Assembly: GCF_009296185.1 (NCBI RefSeq)
Contig: NZ_WBJR01000001.1
Coordinates: 434,001-498,000, forward strand
Length of the DNA: 64,000 nt
Direction of reading: 5' to 3'
Origin: Hydrogenovibrio sp. JE_KL2
Lineage (GTDB): Bacteria > Pseudomonadota > Gammaproteobacteria > Thiomicrospirales > Thiomicrospiraceae
Made by a program: the position numbers and the translations under genes. The stretch's first letter is position 1; every line of letters starts with the position of its first letter. Shown here one piece after another: positions 33,647 to 42,037 of the stretch. Under the pieces are notes generated by a model. It was not told the origin of the DNA, did no database searches, and was given only the letters and a program-made list of their open reading frames with translations.

Positions 33647-35050
33647 TTATAGCATTCCTAGGAATTTCCACCAGAAGTAATCCAGTGGTAGCAGCAACAG
33701 AACCGTCGCTATAGCCAAAATCAGTACCAGCTTCATGCCGTGAATCATCTTTTCACCTGCCAATTGCATTCCAATTACCAGTGGCGGTACTTGGTAGATG
33801 AAAATCGGTGTAGAGAACCCCAGTACCTGAGTCATCAAGACGCTGTTCAAAGGCAAGCCTGCGGCCTGTGCCAATTGTTGCGCCAGAGGCGTTAATACAG
33901 CCGGAACTCCAGGGGTTGTGGTGGCAATTGATGTCATCATTGCCATAAATGCCAGAGACATAAAGTTCATGAAATCGTGCCCGGCAGACAAGGGTAATAT
34001 CTGTGTCAGTTGCTTGGCCATGACGACACTTAATCCTGAGCTAGACAACAAAGCTCCTAACCCCAATATCCCGGCAACAATCAGAAAAGGTGGCAGTTTG
34101 ATGTCATCATTAAACTGTTTGCCGCTCACTAAGCCAAACCCGGGAAGCAACAACAAAAAGGCCGCGCCTACCGCAATCCATGCCGGAGAAATATGATGTA
34201 TGAAATCTGTTAACCATAGGCCGACGGTAAGCGCCAGAATCACCGACATTTTGAACTGTGCATTGGTGAAAGGCGGTTTGGTTTCATGGGGCGATACATA
34301 AGGTTTGGGGGTGTCCGGGAATTGCCACAAGATCAATCCCCAAATCATCAAGGCTTTCAGTAATCCCAATACTGGAAAATGTAGCATGAGGTATTCACCG
34401 TATAGTGGTTCGATTTTATAAAGGGTTTCGATACTTCCCACCAAAACCATATTGGGTACGTTGTTCGGAAGCACCGAAAAGGTCGGGAAAAAAGTGCCGA
34501 AAATAGCGGCCAGTACTAACCCGGTTCTGCCCTTTGAACCGCTGTGAAAGCCGAATCCTTCTGCCATGACAATAATGATGGGAATCAGCAAGGCAATGCG
34601 TGCAGTTGCAGACGGCATAACAAAGCCCAATAAAATGCCCACTACAATGACACCTAACACCAGCCGTGCATAGCTACCGTTCAATTTGTCTGCCACACTG
34701 TGGACGATGCGGTCACTTAACCCGGTATTTTTTACTGCGGATGCAATCACCAAACCACCAAAAATCATCCAGAAGGCCGAAGAGGCAAAGCCTGAGAAAA
34801 TCACTGAAGGCGCGCCCAGGTTCATCAACATCGCAACGAGGAAAAACAACACGGCAGTTAAGTGTTCAGGGAGTTTTGCCGTCGCCCAAAGGCTGATAAT
34901 AATAATGCCCAGTCCTGCGACATGCCGTTGTTCGGACGGTAAATTCAAGATAGGGAAAAACATGATTACGATGCCGGAGATGGCAGCAAACAAAGTCACT
35001 AAGCTTGAAAAAGAGAAGTAAGCGGGTTTGTGTTGAATGATAGATGACAT
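33647..35050 (-). CDS. SLC13/DASS-family anion transporter
   Basis: 467 residues with about 11-12 membrane spans. FVMPSATARIALLIPIIIVMAEG matches the SLC13 signature for dicarboxylate/sulfate Na+ symporters, and TSIATTTPGVPAVLTPLAQQ repeats the substrate loop. The substrate could be a dicarboxylate, sulfate or other divalent anion. The AraC regulator at 35124 is divergent and may control it. Confidence 0.85.
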   Translation of the reverse strand: MSSIIQHKPAYFSFSSLVTLFAAISGIVIMFFPILNLPSEQRHVAGLGIIIISLWATAKLPEHLTAVLFFLVAMLMNLGAPSVIFSGFASSAFWMIFGGLVIASAVKNTGLSDRIVHSVADKLNGSYARLVLGVIVVGILLGFVMPSATARIALLIPIIIVMAEGFGFHSGSKGRTGLVLAAIFGTFFPTFSVLPNNVPNMVLVGSIETLYKIEPLYGEYLMLHFPVLGLLKALMIWGLILWQFPDTPKPYVSPHETKPPFTNAQFKMSVILALTVGLWLTDFIHHISPAWIAVGAAFLLLLPGFGLVSGKQFNDDIKLPPFLIVAGILGLGALLSSSGLSVVMAKQLTQILPLSAGHDFMNFMSLAFMAMMTSIATTTPGVPAVLTPLAQQLAQAAGLPLNSVLMTQVLGFSTPIFIYQVPPLVIGMQLAGEKMIHGMKLVLILAIATVLLLLPLDYFWWKFLGML

Positions 35051-35123
35051 GGTCTTGCTCCAAAATAATGGGTTATGAGTATTTTCTTGAAAACCATGGG
35101 GTCTGTCTTGCTACAATTTGACA

Positions 35124-35942
35124 ATGAATATCGAAAAAGTGACAAGTGAATCACCGTCAATAGAGCCGCCATCTCCGGCTTCTTATTATCTGGATGAAAA
35201 CCGGCCGGTGCTGGCTCGCGCTGTGGAAATGCAAAAAGCGAGACAAACGCGGTTTCATAACCATCCCAGAGCCCAGTTGATTTACGCTATTAATGGCGTA
35301 GTGAGAGTGCTGACCGCTGAAGGCACTTGGCTGGTGCCGCCCTCTCAGGCAGTGTGGATTCCATCCGGTGTCATGCATGAGACTCTGGCAGTCAATAAGG
35401 TGTCGGTGCGTAATCTGTTTATTGATCCTACGGCAACAGAAGGCTTACCCAAAAACGTTTGTGTTTTTAATGTTTCTACTTTGCTGAGAGAGTTGATTTT
35501 AAAGGCCGTTTCAATCGGAAATGACTATCAACCGGACTCCAGTGAATACCGCATCATGCAGGTGATTCTGGACACGCTCAAAGAAGCACAGCCAACAATC
35601 TTGCACCTACCGATGGGAAAAGATCTGAAACTAAACAAAGTGATCGGTGAACTGCTCCAAAATCCTGATGACAGCCGAACTCTGGAAGAGTGGGCATCCT
35701 ATGTTGGAGCAAGCAGTCGAACGTTGGCAAGACTATTCAACAAGGAAACCGGCATGAATTTCGGGCAATGGCGCAATCAGTTACGCTTGATTGAAGCAAT
35801 AGATCGACTAGGGCAGGGGCAATCGGTGACTAACGTTGCGATTGACTTGGGTTATAACAGCCCCAGCGCGTTTATCGCCATGTTTCGTAAGAAGCTGGGT
35901 AAACCGCCGGTAGCTTATTTTAGAGATATTTTTGAAAATTAA
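35124..35942 (+). CDS. AraC-family regulator with cupin N-terminus
   Basis: 272 residues. The N-terminal cupin (TRFHNHPRAQLIYAINGVVRVLTAEGTWLVPPSQAVWIPSG) is followed by an AraC helix-turn-helix domain (TLEEWASYVGASSRTLARLFNKETG; AIDLGYNSPSAFIAMFRKKLGKPP). A TTG two codons upstream is also possible as start. It is divergent from the SLC13 transporter with only 73 bp between them, so control of that transporter is likely. Confidence 0.9.
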   Translation: MNIEKVTSESPSIEPPSPASYYLDENRPVLARAVEMQKARQTRFHNHPRAQLIYAINGVVRVLTAEGTWLVPPSQAVWIPSGVMHETLAVNKVSVRNLFIDPTATEGLPKNVCVFNVSTLLRELILKAVSIGNDYQPDSSEYRIMQVILDTLKEAQPTILHLPMGKDLKLNKVIGELLQNPDDSRTLEEWASYVGASSRTLARLFNKETGMNFGQWRNQLRLIEAIDRLGQGQSVTNVAIDLGYNSPSAFIAMFRKKLGKPPVAYFRDIFEN

Positions 35943-35972
35943 ATGAGTAAAAACTTCTGATAAAAAATTGTT

Positions 35973-36773
35973 TTACCCGTCAATCTCCTGCATCTCGTTT
36001 TTTGTTTTTAAGGTTTTGAATGTCATGCCAATCAGAATTGCCATGAACACGAAGAACAATAACTTAACACCCCCCGTCATTAATTGCCCCGCCAGATGAT
36101 AAGTTAAGAAGTCGTTCAGAGGTGGAATTAGCTTGATGACTAGGCTGACAACAAAACTGGTGACAAAAGGGAAGAGAAAGGTAATGACCATGATTTTAAG
36201 GACATACCCTTTACTCATACGCCAAGCATCCGAAAAGCTAGTTGGTTTGTCGGCAGCAATACCTGGAAAGACCAAGTAGAGTCTGACGGAAAGCACAAGT
36301 CCGATGATTAAACCGGCAATCATAACAATGAAAGGGAATAGTTTAGCCAAACTACTACTAACGAAGCCCATGGAAACACTTGATAATAGGCTGAAAACCA
36401 AAATCAACAGAATATAGATAACAGTTAAGCCTAGGGCATAACCCATGAATTTCAACTCTCTCATGCCGGGTAAATAGAGTCCAAATTTACTGACGGATGA
36501 TGTTCCTAGTATTGCCATTCTGTAACTGTTAATGAGCAATCGGATATACAGAAACACTAATAGGAGAATGTATAGCAGGTTGTCCCCCAGTATTTGTAAA
36601 AAGGCTTTTCCGATAAGGTCTTTTGGTAAGGCCATAATTCCCTGAAATTTACTCAAGAATAAAATAAAACACCCCATTAACAGGGCGATGGGAAGAATAG
36701 TATTTTTGAGAATTTCTAATTTATGTTCTTTTACCAGTTGGATGGTTTCTGAAAAAATGTCCTTGACTAACAA
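35973..36773 (-). CDS. Multi-pass membrane protein of unknown function
   Basis: 266 residues with about six hydrophobic segments, an N-terminal soluble helix and the motif FSDAWRMSKGYVLKI, which resembles conserved stretches of YciC-like and related membrane proteins. No catalytic residues are recognised. It is a single gene in an AT-rich setting. Confidence 0.65.
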   Translation of the reverse strand: MLVKDIFSETIQLVKEHKLEILKNTILPIALLMGCFILFLSKFQGIMALPKDLIGKAFLQILGDNLLYILLLVFLYIRLLINSYRMAILGTSSVSKFGLYLPGMRELKFMGYALGLTVIYILLILVFSLLSSVSMGFVSSSLAKLFPFIVMIAGLIIGLVLSVRLYLVFPGIAADKPTSFSDAWRMSKGYVLKIMVITFLFPFVTSFVVSLVIKLIPPLNDFLTYHLAGQLMTGGVKLLFFVFMAILIGMTFKTLKTKNEMQEIDG

Positions 36774-36990
36774 AGCTGACCCTCCTTGATTTAAGTATTT
36801 TTGCTATGTTTCAACGTTTGAAACTATAGTTTAAATGAGAGGGGTAGATGGAAAATTCGAGGCTAAAATTTTTTATTGCGCCATAAATCATGAAGAAACT
36901 ATGAAGCCAGTTGTGACCACAATTTTAAGCAATTAATACGCAATTAATTTAATTGGATTTGGGTGAGGCGCAGCAAGTCTTGGCAGCCTA

Positions 36991-37026
36991 TTTTCGAGAG
37001 ATATCAGAAGCTGAATCTCTCGAAAA
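36991..37026. repeat. 12-bp inverted repeat adjoining repeat copy 6
   Basis: TTTTCGAGAGAT (36991-37002) pairs with ATCTCTCGAAAA (37015-37026) around 12 nt. It overlaps the start of repeat copy 6 by three bases. It is downstream of the COG4705 gene on the minus strand and could act as its terminator, with TTTT directly before the pairing arm. Confidence 0.6.
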
Positions 37027-37042
37027 ATCTGCCAGGTTGGGG
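37024..37042 (-). repeat. Dispersed 19-bp repeat, copy 6 (exact)
   Basis: AAAATCTGCCAGGTTGGGG on the plus strand. Its last G abuts the stop codon of the COG4705 gene at 37043. Confidence 0.9.
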
Positions 37043-37801
37043 TTAGTGACTACTTTTCGCTGCGCGTTGTTTGAAGGCGATCAGGAAGAAAATAATCAGC
37101 AACAAGAGGGTGGCGGTTGCTGAAAATCTGCTCAATTCCAAGCCACCGTTCGCCACTGGTTTGTCTAGGAAATCACCGACAACCGCACCCAGTGGGCGTG
37201 TCAAAATAAACGCTAACCAGAAGAGCACCACGTGTGAAATTTTGGTTTTGAAGTAGGCGATAGCAATCAAGGCCAGTGCACCACCAAAGATAAAGATACT
37301 CGCTTCATAGCCCAAACCTTGCGTATCCGCAACCCAGTCGCCCAACGCCGTCCCCAATGTTTGCGAGAACATAATTGTCAGCCAGTAAAAAGCTTCGGAT
37401 TTAGGGGAGCTGACCGAGTTAATGGAAACCGTTCCCAGTGTTTTACGCCAGATGAACAGTGAACTCAAAAGCAGCAACAACAAAATAGTCGAGCCACCTG
37501 CATAGCCTATACCTAAAGATCGGTCCGTAAAGTCTGCCATGGTGGTGCCGACCGTGGTGGTGGCAATGATGGTAATCCAGTAGATGACTGGATGAAATGC
37601 TTTTGAATAGATTTGTGCAGCAACGGCAACAATAAACACGCCAGCAAAGATATAGGTGCTTTCCAAGTAGCCCAGTCCTAAAGACATGGAAACCGCGTCG
37701 CCGCCTGTTTCACCCAAAGTGGTTGCAAATATTTTGATGATCCAGAAAACAAGGGTGACTTCTGGAACTTTACTCAGCACTTCATTCTGATGGGGGTTCA
37801 T
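37043..37801 (-). CDS. COG4705-like membrane protein with fourfold repeat
   Basis: 252 residues. Four related units recur, each about 60 residues with two spans: TTLGETGGDAVSMSLGLGY, TTVGTTMADFTDRSLGIGY, QTLGTALGDWVADTQGLGY and RPLGAVVGDFLDKPVANGG. Each carries a (T/P)LGxxxGD-type motif in a membrane-facing position. Such a repeat suggests a channel or carrier built from internal duplication. The function is not established. Confidence 0.78.
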   Translation of the reverse strand: MNPHQNEVLSKVPEVTLVFWIIKIFATTLGETGGDAVSMSLGLGYLESTYIFAGVFIVAVAAQIYSKAFHPVIYWITIIATTTVGTTMADFTDRSLGIGYAGGSTILLLLLLSSLFIWRKTLGTVSINSVSSPKSEAFYWLTIMFSQTLGTALGDWVADTQGLGYEASIFIFGGALALIAIAYFKTKISHVVLFWLAFILTRPLGAVVGDFLDKPVANGGLELSRFSATATLLLLIIFFLIAFKQRAAKSSH

Positions 37802-37895
37802 ATCATTTCATCCAGTGTTGTTTTTGGCGTTTATCATAACGCGTCTGAATGACAAAATGCTTTCAAAAGATTGAACGGATGAAAATTTGGATTGA

Positions 37896-38183
37896 TTATT
37901 TTACGAAAGGCTCGAAGCCAGATTGCATTTTGGAAGGAATGAATTCATGTACTTCGTAGTCGGCAATCCCTTCACGAAAGAAAGGGTCAAGAGCGAGTAT
38001 AGCCATGAGTGCTTCTTTATTAACGCCGGAGGCAAGAATGACACCACCGGTTCTCGGCACGCGTCTACCGGAGGCAATGAATACGCCGGCATCATATTGT
38101 GCATCCAAAAAAGTGATGTGTTCGTCAAGATACTGCTCAACGTCTTCAATCGGTCTTTTATAGGTCAATATCACCACAAACAT
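37896..38183 (-). CDS. YciI-family protein
   Basis: 95 residues with the YciI ferredoxin-like fold: MFVVILTYKRPIEDVEQYLDEHITFLDAQY carries the conserved His-Asp region, and FFREGIADYEVHEFIPSKM the C-terminal part. Family members are small enzymes or binding proteins of mostly unknown role. It lies downstream of the TetR gene on the same strand, 27 bp away, and may be part of its operon. Confidence 0.85.
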   Translation of the reverse strand: MFVVILTYKRPIEDVEQYLDEHITFLDAQYDAGVFIASGRRVPRTGGVILASGVNKEALMAILALDPFFREGIADYEVHEFIPSKMQSGFEPFVK

Positions 38184-38210
38184 GGGCTTTCCTTTGGGAT
38201 TTAAAAGCGG

Positions 38211-38801
38211 TTAGTTATTTGCATTCAAGCTATGACGCATCAATTGCTGAATGTTTTTAGTCAAATACTCGGTTGATTGGGCTTCTTTACTGCCGCCCGG
38301 CAAGTAGATGCGCACCGGGTTGGCTTGAAAGTGAAAGAAGAGTAACCCCATCAAACTGGTGGTCAAAAAGTGTGGATCACAGTTGGGATCAATCTCGGTA
38401 AACACGGCATGCAGGGCATGGCAAGTGTCGGACATAACATCTTCCGCTAGAAATTTTAGATGTGCTTCATCCTGCTCCAAAAGCTCACGGATAAATAACT
38501 GGCGAAACGTCTCGTTACTCACCATTTGCTTACAGGCGAGCATAATGAATTCATCCAGCTTTTCATCGGCAGGAAGGTTGGAAGACAAACAAGCAATCAG
38601 TACATTGTCTTCTTTGCAGAAAACATACTTTAACGACGCTCGATAAAGTTCGCTCTTGTCTTTGAAGTGATTGTATAGCGAAGGTGCTTTGATATTGCAT
38701 GCCGAAGCAATATCACGCATGGTCAACGCATCATAGCCTTTAGCAGCGAAAAGTTCGGCAGAGGTTTCTAAGATGCGTTGTTGCGTGTTGTTTGTTGTCA
38801 T
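38211..38801 (-). CDS. TetR/AcrR-family regulator
   Basis: 196 residues. The helix-turn-helix LTMRDIASACNIKAPSLYNHFKDKSELYRASLKY is typical. It is third in a four-gene minus-strand run (two membrane proteins, tetR, yciI). A 20-bp near-palindrome upstream of the first gene is a plausible operator. The inducer is unknown. Confidence 0.9.
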   Translation of the reverse strand: MTTNNTQQRILETSAELFAAKGYDALTMRDIASACNIKAPSLYNHFKDKSELYRASLKYVFCKEDNVLIACLSSNLPADEKLDEFIMLACKQMVSNETFRQLFIRELLEQDEAHLKFLAEDVMSDTCHALHAVFTEIDPNCDPHFLTTSLMGLLFFHFQANPVRIYLPGGSKEAQSTEYLTKNIQQLMRHSLNANN

Positions 38802-38840
38802 GTATTTTCTGATTGTCGTTTTGTATTAAGTTGATTCAAA

Positions 38841-39554
38841 TTATGTCGCTTCGTGTTTACGTCTAATTTCATCCCAATCGATATTGTGACAAGCATAGCA
38901 GGGTTCTTTGATAATGCCCATCCAAACCAATAGACTGTGTATTTTACAACCTAAACAAAAGCCAAGTACAGCTTCAAACCACATGAGTGCGATACAAACC
39001 CAAACTAGGTTCACCGGAAACCAATAGGGAATGTAGTTATAAGTCGTCGGTAACAGCTCGGCGCCAAACAATGCATTGACCCAATTGGCGAATACATCCG
39101 GGTTGAAAAACACCAAGCACAATGTCACTAGGGTAATGCCCAAACTCCATGCAAAACGTTTTGGCGTGAGTGGCTTCCATTCCGCGCGCTTGTTGCGCGC
39201 CAGGTAGTTTGACAGGTGAATGGTGGGCGATAGGCGGGATGTCCAGACAAACATTCCCGCAAGCAACTCGAACAAACCATAGAACAATAATGCCGTTTGC
39301 ACTGTGTAATCATAAGTGCGACGGGTCATTTCGCCCGAGTAGATGATCTGAGAGGCATCATTCACCTCATAAGTGTCTTCGATGCTGTTTGCATTTACAA
39401 TCCAAGGCGAAGTGTAAGCGACATCGAATAATGTCAATGCCATAAACAATGGAATCGCCAGCATCATTCCCGCGCGGATACGCACCGCCGTGTCGTTGAT
39501 AAACAGAACTTCCTCGTTGGGATCTCTAAACCAAGTATTTTTAAACCAAGACAT
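38841..39554 (-). CDS. DUF4395-like membrane protein
   Basis: 237 residues with several membrane spans. The C-terminal stretch VLGFCLGCKIHSLLVW is a DUF4395-type signature (Cys pair in GFCLGCK). A further CYACH-like sequence (EPCYACHNIDWDEI) could be a heme-c or metal site, but it lies at the predicted cytosolic end, so this is uncertain. It is followed by the tetR gene. Confidence 0.65.
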   Translation of the reverse strand: MSWFKNTWFRDPNEEVLFINDTAVRIRAGMMLAIPLFMALTLFDVAYTSPWIVNANSIEDTYEVNDASQIIYSGEMTRRTYDYTVQTALLFYGLFELLAGMFVWTSRLSPTIHLSNYLARNKRAEWKPLTPKRFAWSLGITLVTLCLVFFNPDVFANWVNALFGAELLPTTYNYIPYWFPVNLVWVCIALMWFEAVLGFCLGCKIHSLLVWMGIIKEPCYACHNIDWDEIRRKHEAT

Positions 39555-39574
39555 CGTTGCCTCCTTGAGAAGAA

Positions 39575-39970
39575 TTAAATTTTTTGCACCGAACCAGAGA
39601 TAGGCTTGCTGAAAAAAGTGCGAAAAATCATTGAAAGCGAATAGCGTTCATTGTGATTCCACGGCATGAGAGACATGAATCGCGCCAAGAAACAGTAATC
39701 AAACAACACCATGGCAGTTGTGCCCAAAATCACAAAATACAGTATCCAAACCATTGGTGCCCAGAAGGCAATCAGCAGCAGGGTATAAGCGATGCGCACC
39801 TGTACCGGAAAAGCCAATAATGATTTGCTCTCTGCATAAAAATGGACAATTTGTATCACCGTTAACGCTGTTGCCAAAGGCAAGCCATAGTGCCAACCGC
39901 CGACATCCAATATCAGCAAAATATCGGTGATAAACCAGTAAACCCAAACCTTGTTCATAACTCTATCCAT
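39575..39970 (-). CDS. Small membrane protein, first gene of tetR operon
   Basis: 131 residues, with about three hydrophobic segments. An AAAAGG ribosome site supports the ATG at 39970; a second ATG five codons later is possible. It lies 20 bp upstream of the DUF4395-like gene. The family is not recognised. It probably works with its neighbour in the membrane. Confidence 0.6.
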   Translation of the reverse strand: MDRVMNKVWVYWFITDILLILDVGGWHYGLPLATALTVIQIVHFYAESKSLLAFPVQVRIAYTLLLIAFWAPMVWILYFVILGTTAMVLFDYCFLARFMSLMPWNHNERYSLSMIFRTFFSKPISGSVQKI

Positions 39971-39990
39971 AGTAGTGTGCCTTTTATATA

Positions 39991-40010
39991 ACTAACTAAC
40001 GTTTGTTAGT
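39991..40010. promoter_or_regulatory. 20-bp near-palindrome upstream of tetR-containing operon
   Basis: ACTAACTAACGTTTGTTAGT; 18 of 20 positions are symmetric. It lies 20 bp before the start of the first gene of the 39970-37896 run, whose third gene encodes a TetR protein, so it is probably the TetR operator. Confidence 0.7.
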
Positions 40011-40039
40011 ATAAAGATTGTCAGGTAATTAACAAGTAA

Positions 40040-40058
40040 AATTTCTGCCAGGTTGGGG
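40040..40058 (-). repeat. Dispersed 19-bp repeat, copy 7 (two mismatches)
   Basis: Plus strand reads AATTTCTGCCAGGTTGGGG; two bases of the A-run differ. It is followed by TAAAA and lies between the TetR operator and the 99-residue helical protein gene. Confidence 0.8.
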
Positions 40059-40177
40059 TAAAAAGAATCGTGAGATAAGCTAGAGATGTGCTTGAACCTT
40101 GAGTGAGGAGGTTATAGAGATATTGAGCAATACTCTGTATCATCTTGCTCAAACAAAATTAAAAACAAGGTGTATCT

Positions 40178-40477
40178 ATGTTGAAGAAAAAAAACGGTTT
40201 TATGCTGCTTTCGGTTTTTCTAGCTATAGTAAGTGTTAACGCCTACGCAGGCATTGCTGAAGATGCCAAGGAAGTTAAGCAAAAGATCAAGCAAGAATCC
40301 AAAGATGCCTATCATACAACCCGAGATTATATTGATGATCACAAAGGGGAGTGGAAGGATAACGCCAAAGACGCAAAAGAAAAATTCAGGAAAGATTCTA
40401 AAAACGCCTACGAAAAAGCAAAGGAAGACTCTAAAGAAGCCTATGAAAAAGCCAGGTCTTTTATAAAAGGTGAATAA
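40178..40477 (+). CDS. Secreted, highly charged helical protein (LEA-like)
   Basis: 99 residues. A signal peptide (about 1-25, ending NAYA-GI) is followed by a Lys/Glu/Asp/Ala-rich part with no Cys or Trp-rich core and near-repeats such as KDAKEKFRKDSKNAYEKAKED. Such composition is typical of late-embryogenesis-abundant-like amphipathic helices that protect membranes or proteins. The specific role is unknown. Confidence 0.72.
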   Translation: MLKKKNGFMLLSVFLAIVSVNAYAGIAEDAKEVKQKIKQESKDAYHTTRDYIDDHKGEWKDNAKDAKEKFRKDSKNAYEKAKEDSKEAYEKARSFIKGE

Positions 40478-40601
40478 CCCCTAAATTACTTTTAAAACAT
40501 CAGTATTTTAGGGAGGGAAGTCGTTTATAGATTGCTCTGTTGTTGCGTTTTGAGCTTAAAAATAAGTGTTAAATAAAGATTATATTTATTGAAGACTAAC
40601 T

Positions 40602-40985
40602 TCATTTGCATTCTTCAAATACTTCTTGAGCCGCAAAGGTTCCATTCAAAGCAGCAGGGAAGCCTGCGTAAACGGACATTTGTAAAATAACCTCAATAAT
40701 TTCTTGCTGGGTGCAGCCAATATTCAGAGCAGCTTTAATATGAACTTTCAGTTGTGGAGTTGCATTTCCTAAAGTAGTTAGCGCAGCAATTGTTGCAATT
40801 TCACGCGATTTTAAGTCGAGAGCAGGGCGGTTATAGATATCACCAAATGCAAATTCAATAATGTATTGCCCCAAATCAGGTGAGATATTTTTGAGCGAAT
40901 TGATGACATTTATTCCTGCTTCACCATCAATTTTATTGAGATTGTTTAAACCGCGTTCAAATCGTTCGTTGGACGTGCTTTTCAT
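40602..40985 (-). CDS. Carboxymuconolactone decarboxylase-family protein
   Basis: 127 residues with the CMD fold: LDLKSREIATIAALTTLGNATPQLKVHIKAALNIGCTQQEIIEVILQMSVYAGFPAALN. It lacks the CxxC of AhpD and has one Cys in NIGCTQ. It lies directly downstream of a MerR gene, and its promoter is of MerR type, so expression is probably effector-dependent. MerR-CMD pairs of the AdhR/NmlR kind respond to aldehydes; that link is inference. Confidence 0.88.
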   Translation of the reverse strand: MKSTSNERFERGLNNLNKIDGEAGINVINSLKNISPDLGQYIIEFAFGDIYNRPALDLKSREIATIAALTTLGNATPQLKVHIKAALNIGCTQQEIIEVILQMSVYAGFPAALNGTFAAQEVFEECK

Positions 40986-41015
40986 TAGAATACTCCTTTG
41001 TTTTGATTCAGGAGC

Positions 41016-41046
41016 AGTCTACTTCTTAGAGTTAACTCTAAGTCAA
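41016..41046 (-). promoter_or_regulatory. MerR-type promoter of CMD-family gene
   Basis: On the minus strand, TTGACT (complement of 41041-41046) is followed by a 19-nt spacer and TAGACT (complement of 41016-41021). The spacer holds most of the perfect 18-bp palindrome CTTAGAGTTAACTCTAAG (41025-41042). Overlong spacers of 19-20 nt with a dyad are the hallmark of MerR-activated promoters. The -35 box overlaps the end of the merR coding sequence. Confidence 0.9.
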
Positions 41047-41411
41047 TGGTTATTTTCTAGGATAGTTTGAGCTTTGTAAAAAGCAATTTTTTCATTCAGC
41101 TTTTTTAGATGTTGCTGCTGCGCGTTTAATTTTGTTTGAAGGGCTTTTGCGTGATTCTCAAGCAATGTTTGACGGGATTCTAGAGTGGTATTTCCTTGTG
41201 ATCGCAATTTGGCATATTGCTGAATTTCAACAAGGGGCATGTCTGTTTCTTTTAGTCGTTGGATGAACTTAGCCCATTCTATATCTTTTTCAGTGAAATG
41301 GCGGTGTCCATTTGCAAGTCGTTGAACATGATTAAATAAACCGATTTTTTCGTAGTAACGAATGGTATGAGGGCTTAATCCGACGCGTTTGGAAAATGTG
41401 GTGATATTCAT
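41043..41411 (-). CDS. MerR-family regulator
   Basis: 122 residues from the ATG complementary to 41409-41411 (MNITTFSKRVGLSPHTIRYYEKIGLF); an upstream start at 41501 would add 30 non-family residues. A winged helix-turn-helix is followed by a coiled-coil. No Cys is present, so it is not a metal or thiol sensor of the usual kind. It should act on the overlapping CMD promoter. An AGAGTTA half-site upstream of its own start hints at autoregulation. Confidence 0.9.
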   Translation of the reverse strand: MNITTFSKRVGLSPHTIRYYEKIGLFNHVQRLANGHRHFTEKDIEWAKFIQRLKETDMPLVEIQQYAKLRSQGNTTLESRQTLLENHAKALQTKLNAQQQHLKKLNEKIAFYKAQTILENNH

Positions 41412-41479
41412 TGGGTACCATTGCAATAAAAAACTATTAGATTTGCATAGTTTAGCGCAATGCGAGTTTGGTTTAGAGT

Positions 41480-41527
41480 TAGCGTAAAGTGGGTGATTCA
41501 ATTAATGTTGAATTTCACTTTACGCTA
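41480..41527. repeat. Long inverted repeat upstream of merR
   Basis: TAGCGTAAAGTG (41480-41491) pairs with CACTTTACGCTA (41516-41527), 12 bp, and ATTCAA/TTGAAT pair within the loop. It lies between merR and the 74-residue protein gene. It may be a terminator for the latter or an operator. Confidence 0.6.
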
Positions 41528-41541
41528 GCCCCAATTATTGA

Positions 41542-41766
41542 TTACTTATCGATCTGTTTACTTTTATTGACCCAGGCGATGGCTTCGCCAGCAAGTGCCC
41601 CTCCACCCGGGCCTCCATATCTTAAAACGTCTTTAGCCCAGCTTTCAAAGCCGGCACCTGTGGCAGAGTCCGGTGTTGGGAAGTTAAATGAGCTTAAGTC
41701 ATCACCTGCAAAAGCAGCCGTACTAAAGGCCGCTGCGAACAATATTCCAATCAGTTGTGTTTTCAT
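41542..41766 (-). CDS. Small secreted protein
   Basis: 74 residues. A signal peptide (about 1-20, ending AAFA-GD) precedes a short Gly-rich mature part (RYGGPGGGALAGEAIAWVNKS). No Cys. No family is recognised. The GGGALAGEAIA stretch might insert into a membrane. A GAGGTGACG ribosome site precedes the ATG. Confidence 0.65.
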   Translation of the reverse strand: MKTQLIGILFAAAFSTAAFAGDDLSSFNFPTPDSATGAGFESWAKDVLRYGGPGGGALAGEAIAWVNKSKQIDK

Positions 41767-41947
41767 ACGTCACCTCTGAATTTTGTGGCATTAAATGAGA
41801 AAAAGTAACTCGAGTAAGTTTTTCACTCACTTTCACTATACGCCAAATTTAAATACAGAAAATAGGGTTGGCAGCATCTTCAGAGATCAGTCAGCTTTTC
41901 ATTAACATTCATCAAAACTTTGTGAAATAGTGAACGAATATTTAGTG

Positions 41948-41966
41948 AAAATCTGCCAGGTTGGGG
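41948..41966 (-). repeat. Dispersed 19-bp repeat, copy 8 (exact)
   Basis: AAAATCTGCCAGGTTGGGG on the plus strand, with two further G residues. It is downstream of the DUF2189 gene, about 70 bp after its stop. Confidence 0.9.
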
Positions 41967-42037
41967 GGAGGGGAATTTAAGTGGTGGAGGTAAAACACGC
42001 CACCATCTGTAATGGCGGCGCGTAGTGTTTTGAATGA

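Noticed and set aside
38841-39554. CYACH near the end of the DUF4395-like protein as a heme-c site
   Set aside because: It would be on the cytosolic side by the likely topology, so heme attachment is not expected; kept only as a possible metal site.
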